Part shown: piece after piece, positions 34,932-44,586 of the stretch
How positions within the stretch are numbered: the first letter of the stretch is position 1
How the letters are laid out: every line of letters begins with the position of its first letter
Source: Anaerolineae bacterium
GTDB taxonomy: Bacteria; Chloroflexota; Anaerolineae; Aggregatilineales; Phototrophicaceae
DNA: 64,000 nt
Assembly (NCBI GenBank): GCA_022824365.1
Contig: JAJEAA010000029.1
Location: forward strand, 1 to 64,000
Reading direction: 5' to 3'
Notes under the pieces: model-generated
Databases searched by the model: none
What the model was told of the DNA's origin: nothing
The model's input: the letters and a program-made list of their open reading frames with translations, nothing else
Position numbers and translations under genes: made by a program

Positions 34932-37409
34932 TCAACTGTTCTTAGCCAGGTCAAGCACTGAGGCCCGCCAAATATCGCGATTGTATTCGGCGATCGTCCG
35001 GTCTGACGAAAAGAAGCCCGAGCGGGCCGCGTTGAGAATCGACATGGTGGTCCAGCGCTCTTGATCGGCGTAGGCGTCGGCGACGCTCTGCTGGCAGGCG
35101 ACATAGTCGGCGAAATCGGCGCAGAGCATATATTCATCGTGATGGAGCAAGGAATCGACGATCGGCCGGAAAATGTCCGTATCGCCGCCGGAGAATTGCC
35201 CGCAGGCGATCCAGTCGATTGCCTCGCGCAGGTCGTCGTTGGCGTTGTAGTAACTCTGCGGATTATAGCCAGCTTCTCTCGTCGCGAAGACTTCATCCGT
35301 TGTCAGGCCGAAGAGGAAGAAGTTCTCGGCGCCGACCCGTTCGCGGATCTCGATGTTGGCGCCATCAAGCGTACCGATGGTCAGCGCTCCATTCAGCGTG
35401 AACTTCATATTGCCCGTGCCCGATGCTTCTTTGCCCGCCAGCGAGATCTGCTCGGAAACATCCGCCGCCGGGTATACCAGTTGTCCCGCGGTCACGTTGA
35501 AGTTCGGGATGAATACCACGCGCAGGCGACCAGCGCATACCGGATCGCGATTGATCGCGTCGGCGACTGAGTTGATCAGTTTGATGATCAGCTTGGCTAT
35601 GTAATAGCCGGGCGCGGCCTTTGCGCCGAAGATGAAGGTGGCGGGCTCCTGCTCAGCTTGCGGGTCGCGTTTCAGTTTCTGATACAGATGGATGATATGC
35701 AGGGTCTTCAGCAGTTGCCGCTTGTACTCGTGCAAGCGCTTGACCATGACATCGAACATGGAGTCGGCGTTTATGCTCAAGCCAAGCCGGCCTTCTATGT
35801 AGCCCGCCAGTTCCGTCTTATTGGCCATTTTCATCGCGCGCCAGGCTTGCCGAAATTCCGGTTCGTCGACAAATGCCTCCAGCCGGGCAAGTTCTTCCAG
35901 GTTGGTCAGCCAGCCGTCGCCGATACGTTCGGTGATGAGATTGGTCAAGATCGGATTCGCCAGCCACATGAAGCGTCGCGGCGTGACGCCATTCGTCTTG
36001 TTGCCGAACTTTTCGGGCCAAAGGGCGGCGAAGTCGGGGAAGACGCGCGTCTTCAAAAGGTCCGATTGCAGTTCGGCGACGCCATTTACCGAGTAGCTGC
36101 CGATACAGGCGAGGTTGGCCATGCGCACTTGCTTTTCGGCGCCTTCTTCAATGATCGACATGCTTTCGACCCGGGCGGTATCGTTCGGGAAAGTCATGCG
36201 CACGAGGTCGAGGAAGCGCCGGTTGATTTCGTAGATAATTTCCAGGTGGCGCGGCAAGACGCGTTCCATCAACCATACGGGCCATTTCTCCAGAGCCTCG
36301 GGCAAAAGCGTATGCTGGGTCGCCGCGAAGGCGCCTTCGGTGACGCGCCAGGCGCGTTCCCATGCGACTTGATATTCGTCGATAAGCAAGCGCATAAACT
36401 CGGCGATGGCGATCACGGGGTGGGAGTCGTTCAAGTGAATAACGGCGATCTTGGGCAGTTCCTCCCAGTCCACATTCTTGATCATGAAGCGTTTGATGAT
36501 ATTGTTGAGCGAGCAAGCGACGAAGAAATACTGCTGCTTCAAGCGCAATTCTTTGCCCTGTGGCGTATTGTCGTTTGGGTAGAGCACCTTGGTGATATTT
36601 TCCGAACTCGTCTTCTGTTCCACCGCGCGGCTGTAATCGCCGACATCAAATAGCTGCAAGTCAAATTCGCTGGTGGCGCGCGCGCTCCAAAGCCGCAGCA
36701 TATTCACGGTCTTGGTATTGTAGCCGGGGACAAGCGTGTGATAGGGCTGGCCCATGAGCGTCTGGGCCGGTATCCAGCGCACGCGATAGTTGTCGTCAAC
36801 ATCCGTATAATGTTCTGTTCGGCCGCCAAAGCCGACCTCGACCATGTCGTCCGGCTGCGGGAATTCCCAGGGATTGCCGTAATAGAGCCATTCGTCCGGG
36901 CTTTCGATTTGCCAGCCATCGCGGAAGCTCTGCCGAAATATGCCGTATTCGTAACGAATGCCGTAGCCGACAGCCGGGATATTGAGGGCGGCCAGCGAAT
37001 CCATGAAGCAGGCGGAAAGCCGTCCCAAGCCGCCATTGCCCAAGCCGGGCTCGATATCGAGCGCGATGAGATCAACGATGTCGATGTCCTGCTTTTCCAT
37101 CGTTTGCCGCGCGAAGTCATAGGTATCCGTATACCGCAGATTCCTTTCCAACTGTTGCCCGAGGAGGTATTCAGCCGAAAGGTAATATACGAATTTGGGA
37201 TTCTGGCGATAGTAGCAATCGACATTTTGTTGCCAGTCGTACATGATGTAGTCGCGCACCGTATGCGCCAGGGCGACATAAAGATCGTGTCGAGTCGCCG
37301 TGTAGATCGCTTGACCGCGCGTGTAATACAAGTTGTCGCGAAAGGCTTGGTCAAAGGCTTCCTGGCTGTGCTCTACCTGTGAAATATTCTCAAAATCAGC
37401 GATGGCCAT
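34932..37409 (-). CDS. glgP: Glycogen/starch/alpha-glucan phosphorylase (GT35)
   Basis: This 825-residue enzyme degrades alpha-1,4-glucan to glucose-1-phosphate using pyridoxal phosphate. The cofactor Lys is K669 in [20 protein letters not shown], and N-terminal [15 protein letters not shown] and [12 protein letters not shown] are family landmarks. Length matches bacterial and eukaryotic GlgP. AAGGA lies 6 nt before the ATG at 37409. The gene would mobilise storage glycogen; its pairing with GH51 in one direction may simply reflect shared regulation of carbohydrate use. Confidence 0.95.
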   Translation of the reverse strand: MAIADFENISQVEHSQEAFDQAFRDNLYYTRGQAIYTATRHDLYVALAHTVRDYIMYDWQQNVDCYYRQNPKFVYYLSAEYLLGQQLERNLRYTDTYDFARQTMEKQDIDIVDLIALDIEPGLGNGGLGRLSACFMDSLAALNIPAVGYGIRYEYGIFRQSFRDGWQIESPDEWLYYGNPWEFPQPDDMVEVGFGGRTEHYTDVDDNYRVRWIPAQTLMGQPYHTLVPGYNTKTVNMLRLWSARATSEFDLQLFDVGDYSRAVEQKTSSENITKVLYPNDNTPQGKELRLKQQYFFVACSLNNIIKRFMIKNVDWEELPKIAVIHLNDSHPVIAIAEFMRLLIDEYQVAWERAWRVTEGAFAATQHTLLPEALEKWPVWLMERVLPRHLEIIYEINRRFLDLVRMTFPNDTARVESMSIIEEGAEKQVRMANLACIGSYSVNGVAELQSDLLKTRVFPDFAALWPEKFGNKTNGVTPRRFMWLANPILTNLITERIGDGWLTNLEELARLEAFVDEPEFRQAWRAMKMANKTELAGYIEGRLGLSINADSMFDVMVKRLHEYKRQLLKTLHIIHLYQKLKRDPQAEQEPATFIFGAKAAPGYYIAKLIIKLINSVADAINRDPVCAGRLRVVFIPNFNVTAGQLVYPAADVSEQISLAGKEASGTGNMKFTLNGALTIGTLDGANIEIRERVGAENFFLFGLTTDEVFATREAGYNPQSYYNANDDLREAIDWIACGQFSGGDTDIFRPIVDSLLHHDEYMLCADFADYVACQQSVADAYADQERWTTMSILNAARSGFFSSDRTIAEYNRDIWRASVLDLAKNS

Positions 37410-37769
37410 TTCAATTCCTTTTCACTCGAAAGCTTGTTTTGAACTCGCCAGGCGCATCTGAATTCGCGCTTCTCGCAGATTCGGGCGCGCGGTTCTGTCT
37501 TCGCCCATCCAACTTACCACAGGCAGCGGCGCCGGCGACGTTAGCATTCCGTCTCAATATATTGTATATACGCGAACATAGATTCACCCGTTCCGCCCCA
37601 AAATCTGCTACCCTGATTCCATGAATATCCGCGCCTTTGTCTGGGTGTTTGCTTAAGATTCAGTGTGACACAATATTCATGATAGTCTTCCAACAGGGAT
37701 ACAGTCAACACATCTCCACCGCATAGTCATGTCAAATTGGCCCGCGTCGTCAGGTATGGGAGCAGGTCC
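37410..37769. other. Divergent intergenic region between phosphorylase and sulfatase genes
   Basis: This 360-bp region contains a candidate minus-strand promoter at 37679-37708 and an AT-rich patch with TATACAAT-like sequence at 37561-37570. A plus-strand promoter for the sulfatase is not clear. No gene is recognised. Confidence 0.5.
37679..37708 (-). promoter_or_regulatory. Possible promoter, TTGACT-18-TATCAT
   Basis: On the minus strand TTGACT (37708-37703), 18 bp, then TATCAT (37684-37679), each one mismatch from consensus. It would serve glgP with a leader of about 270 nt. Confidence 0.4.
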
Positions 37770-39185
37770 ATGAAACGCCCCAACATTCTCCTATTGTATA
37801 CCGATCAGCAGCGCTGGGACGCATTGGGGGCGAATGGCAATCGGGAAATCATCACGCCGAACCTTGACGCCCTGGCGGCGCGCGGCGCCAATTTCACCCG
37901 CTGTTTCGTGCAGAATCCGGTCTGCATGCCCAGCCGCATAAGCATGTTATCCGGTCGCTATCCCTCGAGTCTTGGCATTACGCGCATGGGCGCGCCTGTG
38001 CCCGAAGATACGGTGACTTTGCCGCGAATCTTGAAAGGATACGGCTATCGCAGCGCCAACATTGGCAAGCTGCACTTCCTGCCGCATGCCAACCGCGACC
38101 ACCGGCTGCCGCATCCCCCATACGGCTTCGACCATTTGGAGATCGCCGACGAGCCGGGCGTATACGAGGACGCCTATCGCGCCTGGGTTCGGCGGCAGGC
38201 GCCGGAGCAGATGGACAAAATAAGCGCCGGCATCCCGCCCAATAGCCGGGTCTGGCAGCGGACGATGGGTATTGAGGACAATGTCGCGCATCGAGGCGAC
38301 CCGGAAGGCCGACATGATTTTGACGGCGGCATTCCTTTCGCGGCTGATGAGGGTTTGACTCATAGCGCCTTCGTCGGCCGGCAGACTATCAACTTCATCG
38401 AAAGCCTTGGGAAGGAGCCGTTCTTTTGCATCGCCGGTTTCTATTCGCCGCACGCGCCCTGGATTTCCCCACAGCGTTACCTTGATCTCTACGACCCGGC
38501 CAGGCTCTCGCTGCCGCGGTTTCCGGCTGAGATTGATCAGCGCCGCCCGCGCGAACCGGAGGCGCAGTTCTCGGATGCGCAACTGCGACGGGCGAAGCAA
38601 GGCTACTACGCGATGATCACCGAACTGGATCATTATGTCGGCGAGATCTTGTCGGCGCTCGAAGCCTGCGGCAAAGCCGATGACACCATCATCGTTTTCA
38701 CCTCCGATCACGGCGAATGGCTGGGCGACCATCTTCGTTATGGCAAAGGCTATCCGGCCGATGATGCCGTAAGCCGCGTGCCGCTTATCATTGTCCCGCC
38801 CGGCTCCGAGCAGAGCCGAACGCATCAGGGCATCGTCGAAGCGGTTGATATTGCGCCAACTTTGCTGGAGTTGGCCGGCGTTCAGATCCCGCCTTTCATG
38901 CAGGGGCAAAGCCTGGCCGGCATGATTGAGTGCGGGAAGCAGCCTCAAAAGGATATCGCCATAACAGAAGGCGCCGGTTGGAAGTGCCTGCGCGCGGCGG
39001 GGCATCGTTACCTGATACATGCGGACGGGCGCGAGTCTTTGTGGGATATGGCGGAGGATCCGGGCGCCTACCGCGATGTGTCAGCGCAGGATGAATACGC
39101 TGCCGCGCTGGCTGAATGCCGGCAGCTTCTGCTAATGCGATTGCTGCAGATTGAGCGGCCGCTGCGGCGAACCTGGACCTACTGA
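37770..39185 (+). CDS. Type I (formylglycine) sulfatase
   Basis: This 471-residue sulfatase has C52 in CMPSRIS as formylglycine precursor, YTDQQRWD near the N-terminus for metal binding and TSDHGEWLGDHLRYGKG in the middle. The ATG at 37770 follows GGGAGCAGG and begins exactly at the conserved core (MKRPNILLLYTDQQ); the frame extends back to 37737 without support. No signal peptide is visible. It stands apart from the three sulfatases at 9.6-19.7 kb and is next to a lyase and a dehydratase gene for sugar acids. Confidence 0.9.
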   Translation: MKRPNILLLYTDQQRWDALGANGNREIITPNLDALAARGANFTRCFVQNPVCMPSRISMLSGRYPSSLGITRMGAPVPEDTVTLPRILKGYGYRSANIGKLHFLPHANRDHRLPHPPYGFDHLEIADEPGVYEDAYRAWVRRQAPEQMDKISAGIPPNSRVWQRTMGIEDNVAHRGDPEGRHDFDGGIPFAADEGLTHSAFVGRQTINFIESLGKEPFFCIAGFYSPHAPWISPQRYLDLYDPARLSLPRFPAEIDQRRPREPEAQFSDAQLRRAKQGYYAMITELDHYVGEILSALEACGKADDTIIVFTSDHGEWLGDHLRYGKGYPADDAVSRVPLIIVPPGSEQSRTHQGIVEAVDIAPTLLELAGVQIPPFMQGQSLAGMIECGKQPQKDIAITEGAGWKCLRAAGHRYLIHADGRESLWDMAEDPGAYRDVSAQDEYAAALAECRQLLLMRLLQIERPLRRTWTY

Positions 39186-39203
39186 GCGCCTTGGTCTCGG
39201 GAT

Positions 39204-40109
39204 TCAATTGAAGGGAAATTCCGGGATCGCGTGCGCGGCGATGCGCTGCCACAGGGCTTCAATGGCGGCGATGTCATCGGCGTCGAGGCTGAGCTTTTGC
39301 GGATCGCGCGCGTAGGGCGAATCAATGACGCCGCGCCGCCACAGCAGGTATTTGTGCAAGGATACGCCGTAGACCATGGCGTAATTCAGGAGGGGCAGCA
39401 ATTGGAAATTCAGGGATTCCGCCCGCTCAATTTCGCCGGCTCGGTACAAGTTATAGATTTTCACCTGAACATCGACCATGCCCCCGGCTGGCATATTGCC
39501 GCAGGCGCCTCGCTTCAGCTCATCGATCAGGTAGATGCCGTTCGCGCCGCCGAATACGCCAAGGCAATCGCCGGCGTCGAGTTCAAGTATCTGGCTGATA
39601 TGCTGCAATATAGGAATAGTTTCTTCTTTGATGTACTGGATATTGGCTTCAGCGGCGAGCAGGTCAACCAACTCTTGCGGAGACAGGGGGGCGCCGATCG
39701 GCGCTGGCGCATTCTGTATGATGAGCGGTCGGTCAAAGCCGGCAAGCTGCCGGTAGTAGGCTTGCACTTCCGCTTTGGGCGCTTTCCGCAAGTAAGGGGG
39801 CATCGCCATCAGGGCTGTCGCATCGCGCTGGCAGGCTTGGCGCGCGAAATCCAGGGCGATGCGTTCATTCAAGCCTTGTACGCTAGCGACAAAGGGGACG
39901 CGCCCGGCGATGTGTTCGCTGGCGAAGGCGACAACTTGTTTGCGCTCGGCATCACTGAGGGTGAAGAATTCGCTGGCGAGGGCGGGCAGGACCATGCCAT
40001 GTACGCCGGCCGCGACGCAATACTCGATCTGGCGAGCGAAACTGTCCCAATCGATATCGCCGCGTTCATCGAATGGTGTCTGAAGTATCTGAAATATTCC
40101 GGCTAACAC
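39204..40109 (-). CDS. DapA/NanA-family aldolase or lyase
   Basis: This 301-residue TIM-barrel protein belongs to the dihydrodipicolinate synthase/N-acetylneuraminate lyase family. The Schiff-base Lys is K161 in IQYIKEET. The Tyr that usually precedes it in strand 5 (YN-P) is replaced by Gln (IIQNAPAP, Q132). The GTG at 40109 is chosen for its AGGAG at 9-nt spacing; an ATG at 40151 has no proper ribosome site. Family members cleave 2-keto-3-deoxy sugar acids or sialic acid, which would suit the enolase-superfamily dehydratase transcribed divergently 109 bp away. Confidence 0.82.
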   Translation of the reverse strand: MLAGIFQILQTPFDERGDIDWDSFARQIEYCVAAGVHGMVLPALASEFFTLSDAERKQVVAFASEHIAGRVPFVASVQGLNERIALDFARQACQRDATALMAMPPYLRKAPKAEVQAYYRQLAGFDRPLIIQNAPAPIGAPLSPQELVDLLAAEANIQYIKEETIPILQHISQILELDAGDCLGVFGGANGIYLIDELKRGACGNMPAGGMVDVQVKIYNLYRAGEIERAESLNFQLLPLLNYAMVYGVSLHKYLLWRRGVIDSPYARDPQKLSLDADDIAAIEALWQRIAAHAIPEFPFN

Positions 40110-40137
40110 GTTTGACCGCTCCTGAATTCGCCCTTCG

Positions 40138-40166
40138 TTGCACAAGCGCATATCCTACCATACACT
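40138..40166 (+). promoter_or_regulatory. Possible promoter, TTGCAC-17-TACACT
   Basis: TTGCAC (40138-40143), 17 bp, TACACT (40161-40166), 53 bp before the dehydratase ATG. The -10 matches other -10s in this window; the -35 is weak. Confidence 0.35.
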
Positions 40167-40218
40167 ATATCTGTTCCAGCAGATACCTTTCCAAATCCAA
40201 AGCAACGGGGAAACGCCA

Positions 40219-41373
40219 ATGTCAATCACCCGGGTAGAAGTCATGCCGCTCAGAATCAAGCGGGAAGAAGCTTATCTTGGCCTGCTGCCAAAAGGGGCTG
40301 ACCAGGAAGCCTATTTTCTGCGACCGCCTTATCGCGCGCTCTATTCCGCTTATTTTGAGACTGCCTTCGTCAAGATCACGACCGCTGACGGGGCGGTCGG
40401 CTGGGGCGAGGCATTGGCGCCGGTCGCGCCTGAGGTCGTACAGCAGATTATCGAGCAGTTGCTGGCTCCGGCGCTTATCGGACGCGACCCGCTGGATGGC
40501 AATGTCTTGTGGAATGTGATGTACGATTTGATGCGCGAGCGGGGTTACTATGGCGGGTTCATGCTTGACGCGATCAGCGCTTGCGACGTCGCGCTATGGG
40601 ACCTGCGGGGGAAAATACTGAGCCAGCCGGTGTATCAACTGCTGGGCGGCGCCTACCGCGAGCGGATCCCCTGTTACGTCTCCGGCTTGCCGCGCCCGAC
40701 CAAGGAAGAACGGGTCGAATTGGCGCTGCAATTCGTCGGGAAGGGATTCAACGATTTTAAGTTAGCCGCGGGGCATGGCGTACGCGCGGATATCGAAAGC
40801 GTCGCCGCGCTGCGAGAAGCGTTGGGCGACGAGGCGACGCTCCTGCTCGATGCTCACTGGGTATATACGTTGGATGATTCCGTGCGACTGGGGCATGCCC
40901 TGGCGGATATGGACATTGGTTTCTTTGAGGCGCCGATAAATCCGGAGGATATTGAGTCTCATGCGCAGTTGGCGCAGGCGGTCGCGGCGCCTATCGCCAT
41001 CGGCGAGACCGAGCGCACGCGCTATCAGTTCCGTCCCTGGCTGACGCAAAAGGCGGCTGATATCTTGCAGCCCGATGTCGGGCGCGCCGGCATTTCGGAA
41101 GTGATCAAGATAAGCGCCATGGCGGAAGCCTTCAACGTCAAAATGGCGCCGCATCTCAGTGTGGGCTTGGGCATGTGCATCGCCGCGACCATCCATACCG
41201 CCGCTGCGATACCCAACTTATTCCTGCTGGAGTATCAGCCGCCGGTCTTTGAGATCGCGAATCAACTGCTGGCAAAGCCGCTGACCTGCGCCGCAGGCTT
41301 CTATGAAATCCCGACCGATCCCGGGCTGGGCGCGGCGGTTGACGAGAGTCGCTTGCGCGAGTTGCAAGCCTGA
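40219..41373 (+). CDS. Enolase-superfamily sugar-acid dehydratase (mandelate racemase/muconate lactonizing type)
   Basis: This 384-residue protein has an N-terminal capping domain and a (beta/alpha)7beta barrel. The metal ligands are D211 (LLLDAHW), E237 (FFEAPI) and E263 (IGETE), with base candidates K181 and H312 (MAPHLSVG). The pattern fits dehydratases such as galactonate, arabinonate or fuconate dehydratase, which turn aldonic acids into 2-keto-3-deoxy acids. The ATG at 40219 starts the family N-terminus (MSITRVEVMPLRI). Substrate cannot be read from sequence alone. Confidence 0.86.
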   Translation: MSITRVEVMPLRIKREEAYLGLLPKGADQEAYFLRPPYRALYSAYFETAFVKITTADGAVGWGEALAPVAPEVVQQIIEQLLAPALIGRDPLDGNVLWNVMYDLMRERGYYGGFMLDAISACDVALWDLRGKILSQPVYQLLGGAYRERIPCYVSGLPRPTKEERVELALQFVGKGFNDFKLAAGHGVRADIESVAALREALGDEATLLLDAHWVYTLDDSVRLGHALADMDIGFFEAPINPEDIESHAQLAQAVAAPIAIGETERTRYQFRPWLTQKAADILQPDVGRAGISEVIKISAMAEAFNVKMAPHLSVGLGMCIAATIHTAAAIPNLFLLEYQPPVFEIANQLLAKPLTCAAGFYEIPTDPGLGAAVDESRLRELQA

Positions 41374-41376
41374 GCG

Positions 41377-42189
41377 TTATGGGGGCAGGAGAGGCGCCTT
41401 GGGCCGCACGATTTGCAGGCGCTCCGTCGTGAGCCGCGCCTCCAATTCATCCGAAACGCGATAACCATGACGGAAGTTGCCCCAGGAGGGTCCGTAGCGA
41501 TAAACGATGATTCGGCGGTCGCCCGAGTTGATCCGCTCCGCTGATCCGTGGCATAAGGCATCGACGAAGAGCAGCACATCACCAGCAGTCATGTAGATGT
41601 GGACGGCGCCCTCGACGTCATCGACCGAGGCCACCTCGCCGCGCATCCGGTGCGTTTCGGAATCGGGATGAGGAAAGTGCGCTTTGTGGCTGGCGGGCAC
41701 AACCATGGTACAGCCATCGCCGGGTCCGATATCCGTTAGCGCCATCAGAATGTTGATCTGGCCGCAATGGAACTGGCCGTTGTAGTAGCGAAACTGCGTG
41801 CGTTTTGTGCCTTCGTGACCGCCGGAGTGGAGCCCTATCGATTCTCCGGGTCCCCGAATATTGGCGAAGCATTCGTCGATGAAAAGGGGACCGTGATTAT
41901 AGTCGAAGGTATCGGCGCCGCCGACAAAGTATTTCACCTTATCGATCCATGCTGGATGGTCGATGAGCTTTTCGAAGGCTTCGCCGCCCTCGTAAATCTG
42001 CTGGAGATTCAAGCCATCGTCGTCGCCGTAGTTATGGCCGTGCACGTAACCTTTCCATTCGCCGGGTTTTATCGGCAGCAGCGTGTCAATGGCGGTGTTG
42101 ATCTCGGCAACTTCCTCGGCGGGCAGAGCGCCTTTCAACAACAGGTAGCCGTTGAGATCAAAAAAGTAGCGTTCTCTTTCTGTAACCAT
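41377..42189 (-). CDS. Phytanoyl-CoA dioxygenase-like protein with HxG instead of HxD
   Basis: This 270-residue cupin-fold protein resembles Fe(II)/2-oxoglutarate oxygenases of the PhyH family. H121 and H214 (ALCHGSAER) are the expected iron-binding histidines and R225/R226 can bind the co-substrate, but the position of the Asp ligand is Gly (LHSGG, G123). A missing carboxylate is the hallmark of non-haem iron halogenases, though it can also mean loss of activity. The ATG at 42189 leaves a 28-nt gap to the FAD oxidoreductase upstream; the open frame further back would overlap that gene by almost 100 nt. Confidence 0.78.
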   Translation of the reverse strand: MVTERERYFFDLNGYLLLKGALPAEEVAEINTAIDTLLPIKPGEWKGYVHGHNYGDDDGLNLQQIYEGGEAFEKLIDHPAWIDKVKYFVGGADTFDYNHGPLFIDECFANIRGPGESIGLHSGGHEGTKRTQFRYYNGQFHCGQINILMALTDIGPGDGCTMVVPASHKAHFPHPDSETHRMRGEVASVDDVEGAVHIYMTAGDVLLFVDALCHGSAERINSGDRRIIVYRYGPSWGNFRHGYRVSDELEARLTTERLQIVRPKAPLLPP

Positions 42190-42217
42190 GGCTTCTTCCC
42201 GCAGCGGCGCGCCTAAG

Positions 42218-44506
42218 TTATTCGTAGCAATGCACGGCGAATACTGCCGCCGGCACATTGGCTTGCCCGTCGAGAATCCGTACTTGCAGATGATCGGTTT
42301 CGACGGGTTCGTCAAATTCTATCATGTTCACCGTCTGATGGTTGTCAGCCACTTCCGCGAGCAACTTGCCGTTTCCGTCAGTCAGTCGATAATTCTTGAC
42401 GGCGAAGGGCATGACGTCTTCCGGGTGTCCGCGCAAGGTGGTTTCCATCGCGTGGTCAAAGTCGGTATCGAACATGAGCGTGACCTTGCTGATGCTCTGC
42501 GGCGCGACCCATTTGATATCGAGTTGCGGCGCTGGATCATCCGGATCGGCCACCCAGGCGTTAACCTGCGAGGTGGGGCGGGCGACGCCATTACAGACAT
42601 TTTGCGGATCAAAGCCGTTGATTGGCGGGTTGAAAGTCATGGCGATGTTCTGGCCTTCGGGGCGACGCGGGGGCGTCCAGAACTCGAAGCTCTCTACGCC
42701 GATATCCTGGGGCGGCGCCTGCGTCCGGCGGTATTGCAGCGCGATCAAGCCGGTGATGCGAGACTCGCTCAGATGGAGGCGCAGAGCCGGGTTGTCCATC
42801 ACGCAGACGAAGCCGTAGCGCCCATCGTCGATCAACTGATCAAAGTCCAGGTCGATAACTTGATTTTCGCCTGTGGGCAAGTCGAAGGTCAGCGTCCGCA
42901 GCATGACATCGGGACTGTGGTTATCCACTTTGCTGCTCGCGCGCAATTGCACTTCGAGCGCTGTCGGCTCGGCGGCATCCACAGTGACACTCATCCGCGG
43001 GACGCGTCCGCGCTGGAGCGGCAGCATTTGCGCGTAGGGGCGCTTCAAAACATGACGCGGTCCATCATCCGGCAGGCGCTCCAGACAGAGTTTGCTTGAG
43101 GCTGTGACAGCGGCTGCTCGCAGCAGATTCTCGCCGTCGTCCAGCTTGAACTGCGGGATGTAGCCGCCGACGCGCTGCAAGTCACGTTGGAGCAATTTGA
43201 TCTTGTCGGGATCGGCGATATCGCGCGGCAGCAAGTTGCCGCGGACGCAGCGCGCCGCCGCCATGCCAACTGACTGCGCGGCCGCCGCCAAAGTCAACAT
43301 GACGCGGCTCGAGCCAAAGGCGACATGCGAGGCGCTCATGATGCGCCCGGCGATGAAGAGATTGCGTATATTCTTGCTGTATTGACTGCGGTAGGGCACC
43401 TGATAGACGCCTTTGGCATGCCATTGATCGCAGCCGGGAAGCTCGCTGAAAACGCCGTCGGCCGGGTGCAAGTCGATCGACCAGCCACCGAAGGAAATCG
43501 CATCGTAGTGCTGCCGCTGCTCGATGATGTCTTGCTGGATCATCATGTAATCGCCTTCGAAGCGGCGGCTCTCGCGCTTGCCGGGAATATGCCCGACCCA
43601 CTCCAGGGTCAGGGTCTCGGCATCAGGAAACTTGCCCGAATTCTTGATGTAATTCCAGACGCCATATACCACTTTCCAGAGTTGCCACTTGATAGTCTCG
43701 GTCTCGTGCACGGTATCGAGGCGGCCGCCGTATTCGATCCACCAAAGTCGGCAGCCATCGGTAGCGGTATTGAAGCTGCGGAAGCGCGGTATCCGCGTGA
43801 TGTCTTCCAAGGCGTAGCTCGGCGGCACGAACTTCACTGGCAGGCCGACATCCTTGCTGTAGAAATAGATCGAATGCCCGAGCAGGTAGCCGTATTCTTC
43901 GCTGGGGGCGAATTTTTCGCCAAATTCCTCGCGTGATTCCGCGCCCATGCGAAAGGCGGCGCCGGCTTGAAAGGCGACAATGCCATCGCCGGAGGCATCG
44001 CAGAATAGTGGAGCGTAAAGCTCGTATTGGGTTGAATTCTGGCTGCAGAAGGCGGTGACGGATTCTATGGTTTCGCCGTCGGATTTTCTAAGGCTGACAG
44101 CGGCGGTATTGAGCAGGAGGGTGATATTTTCTTCTTCGACTACCTTTTCCAGCAGGACTGTATCGAAGATCAGGGCATTGCCTTCTTTATTGCGATACAT
44201 ATTCTCGACCAGGATTTCGTCGATGACGCCGCCTTCGCGCGCCCAGCGATTGTTGTTGTTCATGTGCGAGGTGGCGCCCAGCGCCCATAAGCGGACCTCG
44301 CTGCTGGCGTTGCCGCCGAGGACCGGGCGGTCTTGCACCAGCACCACCTTGATGCCGGCGCGAGCGGCGGTGATAGCGGCGCAGGTTCCAGCCAGTCCGC
44401 CGCCGACGATGACCAGGTCGCTATCGATGCGGACGGTCTTTGGCGGGCGCGCTTCGGAGGTATGCGGTTCGCTTAACATTCTTGGGATCTGATTATCTTG
44501 TTTCAT
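42218..44506 (-). CDS. FAD-dependent oxidoreductase (FAD_oxidored family)
   Basis: This 762-residue flavoprotein starts with a dinucleotide-binding motif LVIVGGGLAGTCAAITAARA (residues 31-50), then VLVQDRPVLGGNASSEVRL, typical of the PF12831 family. The C-terminal 200-250 residues are a beta-rich domain of unknown role. AAGGA lies 6 nt before the ATG. Homologues occur beside glycan-use genes but few are characterised; oxidation of a sugar or organic acid is likely. It lies between two PhyH-like genes and downstream of a sugar transporter in one operon. Confidence 0.85.
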   Translation of the reverse strand: MKQDNQIPRMLSEPHTSEARPPKTVRIDSDLVIVGGGLAGTCAAITAARAGIKVVLVQDRPVLGGNASSEVRLWALGATSHMNNNNRWAREGGVIDEILVENMYRNKEGNALIFDTVLLEKVVEEENITLLLNTAAVSLRKSDGETIESVTAFCSQNSTQYELYAPLFCDASGDGIVAFQAGAAFRMGAESREEFGEKFAPSEEYGYLLGHSIYFYSKDVGLPVKFVPPSYALEDITRIPRFRSFNTATDGCRLWWIEYGGRLDTVHETETIKWQLWKVVYGVWNYIKNSGKFPDAETLTLEWVGHIPGKRESRRFEGDYMMIQQDIIEQRQHYDAISFGGWSIDLHPADGVFSELPGCDQWHAKGVYQVPYRSQYSKNIRNLFIAGRIMSASHVAFGSSRVMLTLAAAAQSVGMAAARCVRGNLLPRDIADPDKIKLLQRDLQRVGGYIPQFKLDDGENLLRAAAVTASSKLCLERLPDDGPRHVLKRPYAQMLPLQRGRVPRMSVTVDAAEPTALEVQLRASSKVDNHSPDVMLRTLTFDLPTGENQVIDLDFDQLIDDGRYGFVCVMDNPALRLHLSESRITGLIALQYRRTQAPPQDIGVESFEFWTPPRRPEGQNIAMTFNPPINGFDPQNVCNGVARPTSQVNAWVADPDDPAPQLDIKWVAPQSISKVTLMFDTDFDHAMETTLRGHPEDVMPFAVKNYRLTDGNGKLLAEVADNHQTVNMIEFDEPVETDHLQVRILDGQANVPAAVFAVHCYE

Positions 44507-44586
44507 TGCCTGTCCTTAGACTTGATTTGACCGGCGGCTAACGCAGCAGGGGGAGCTTTGACCAGCGCGGATACGAACACGGCGCT

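Noticed and set aside
37947..39020. 357-codon minus-strand frame
   Set aside because: Antisense to the sulfatase at 37770-39185, which carries CMPSR and metal motifs.
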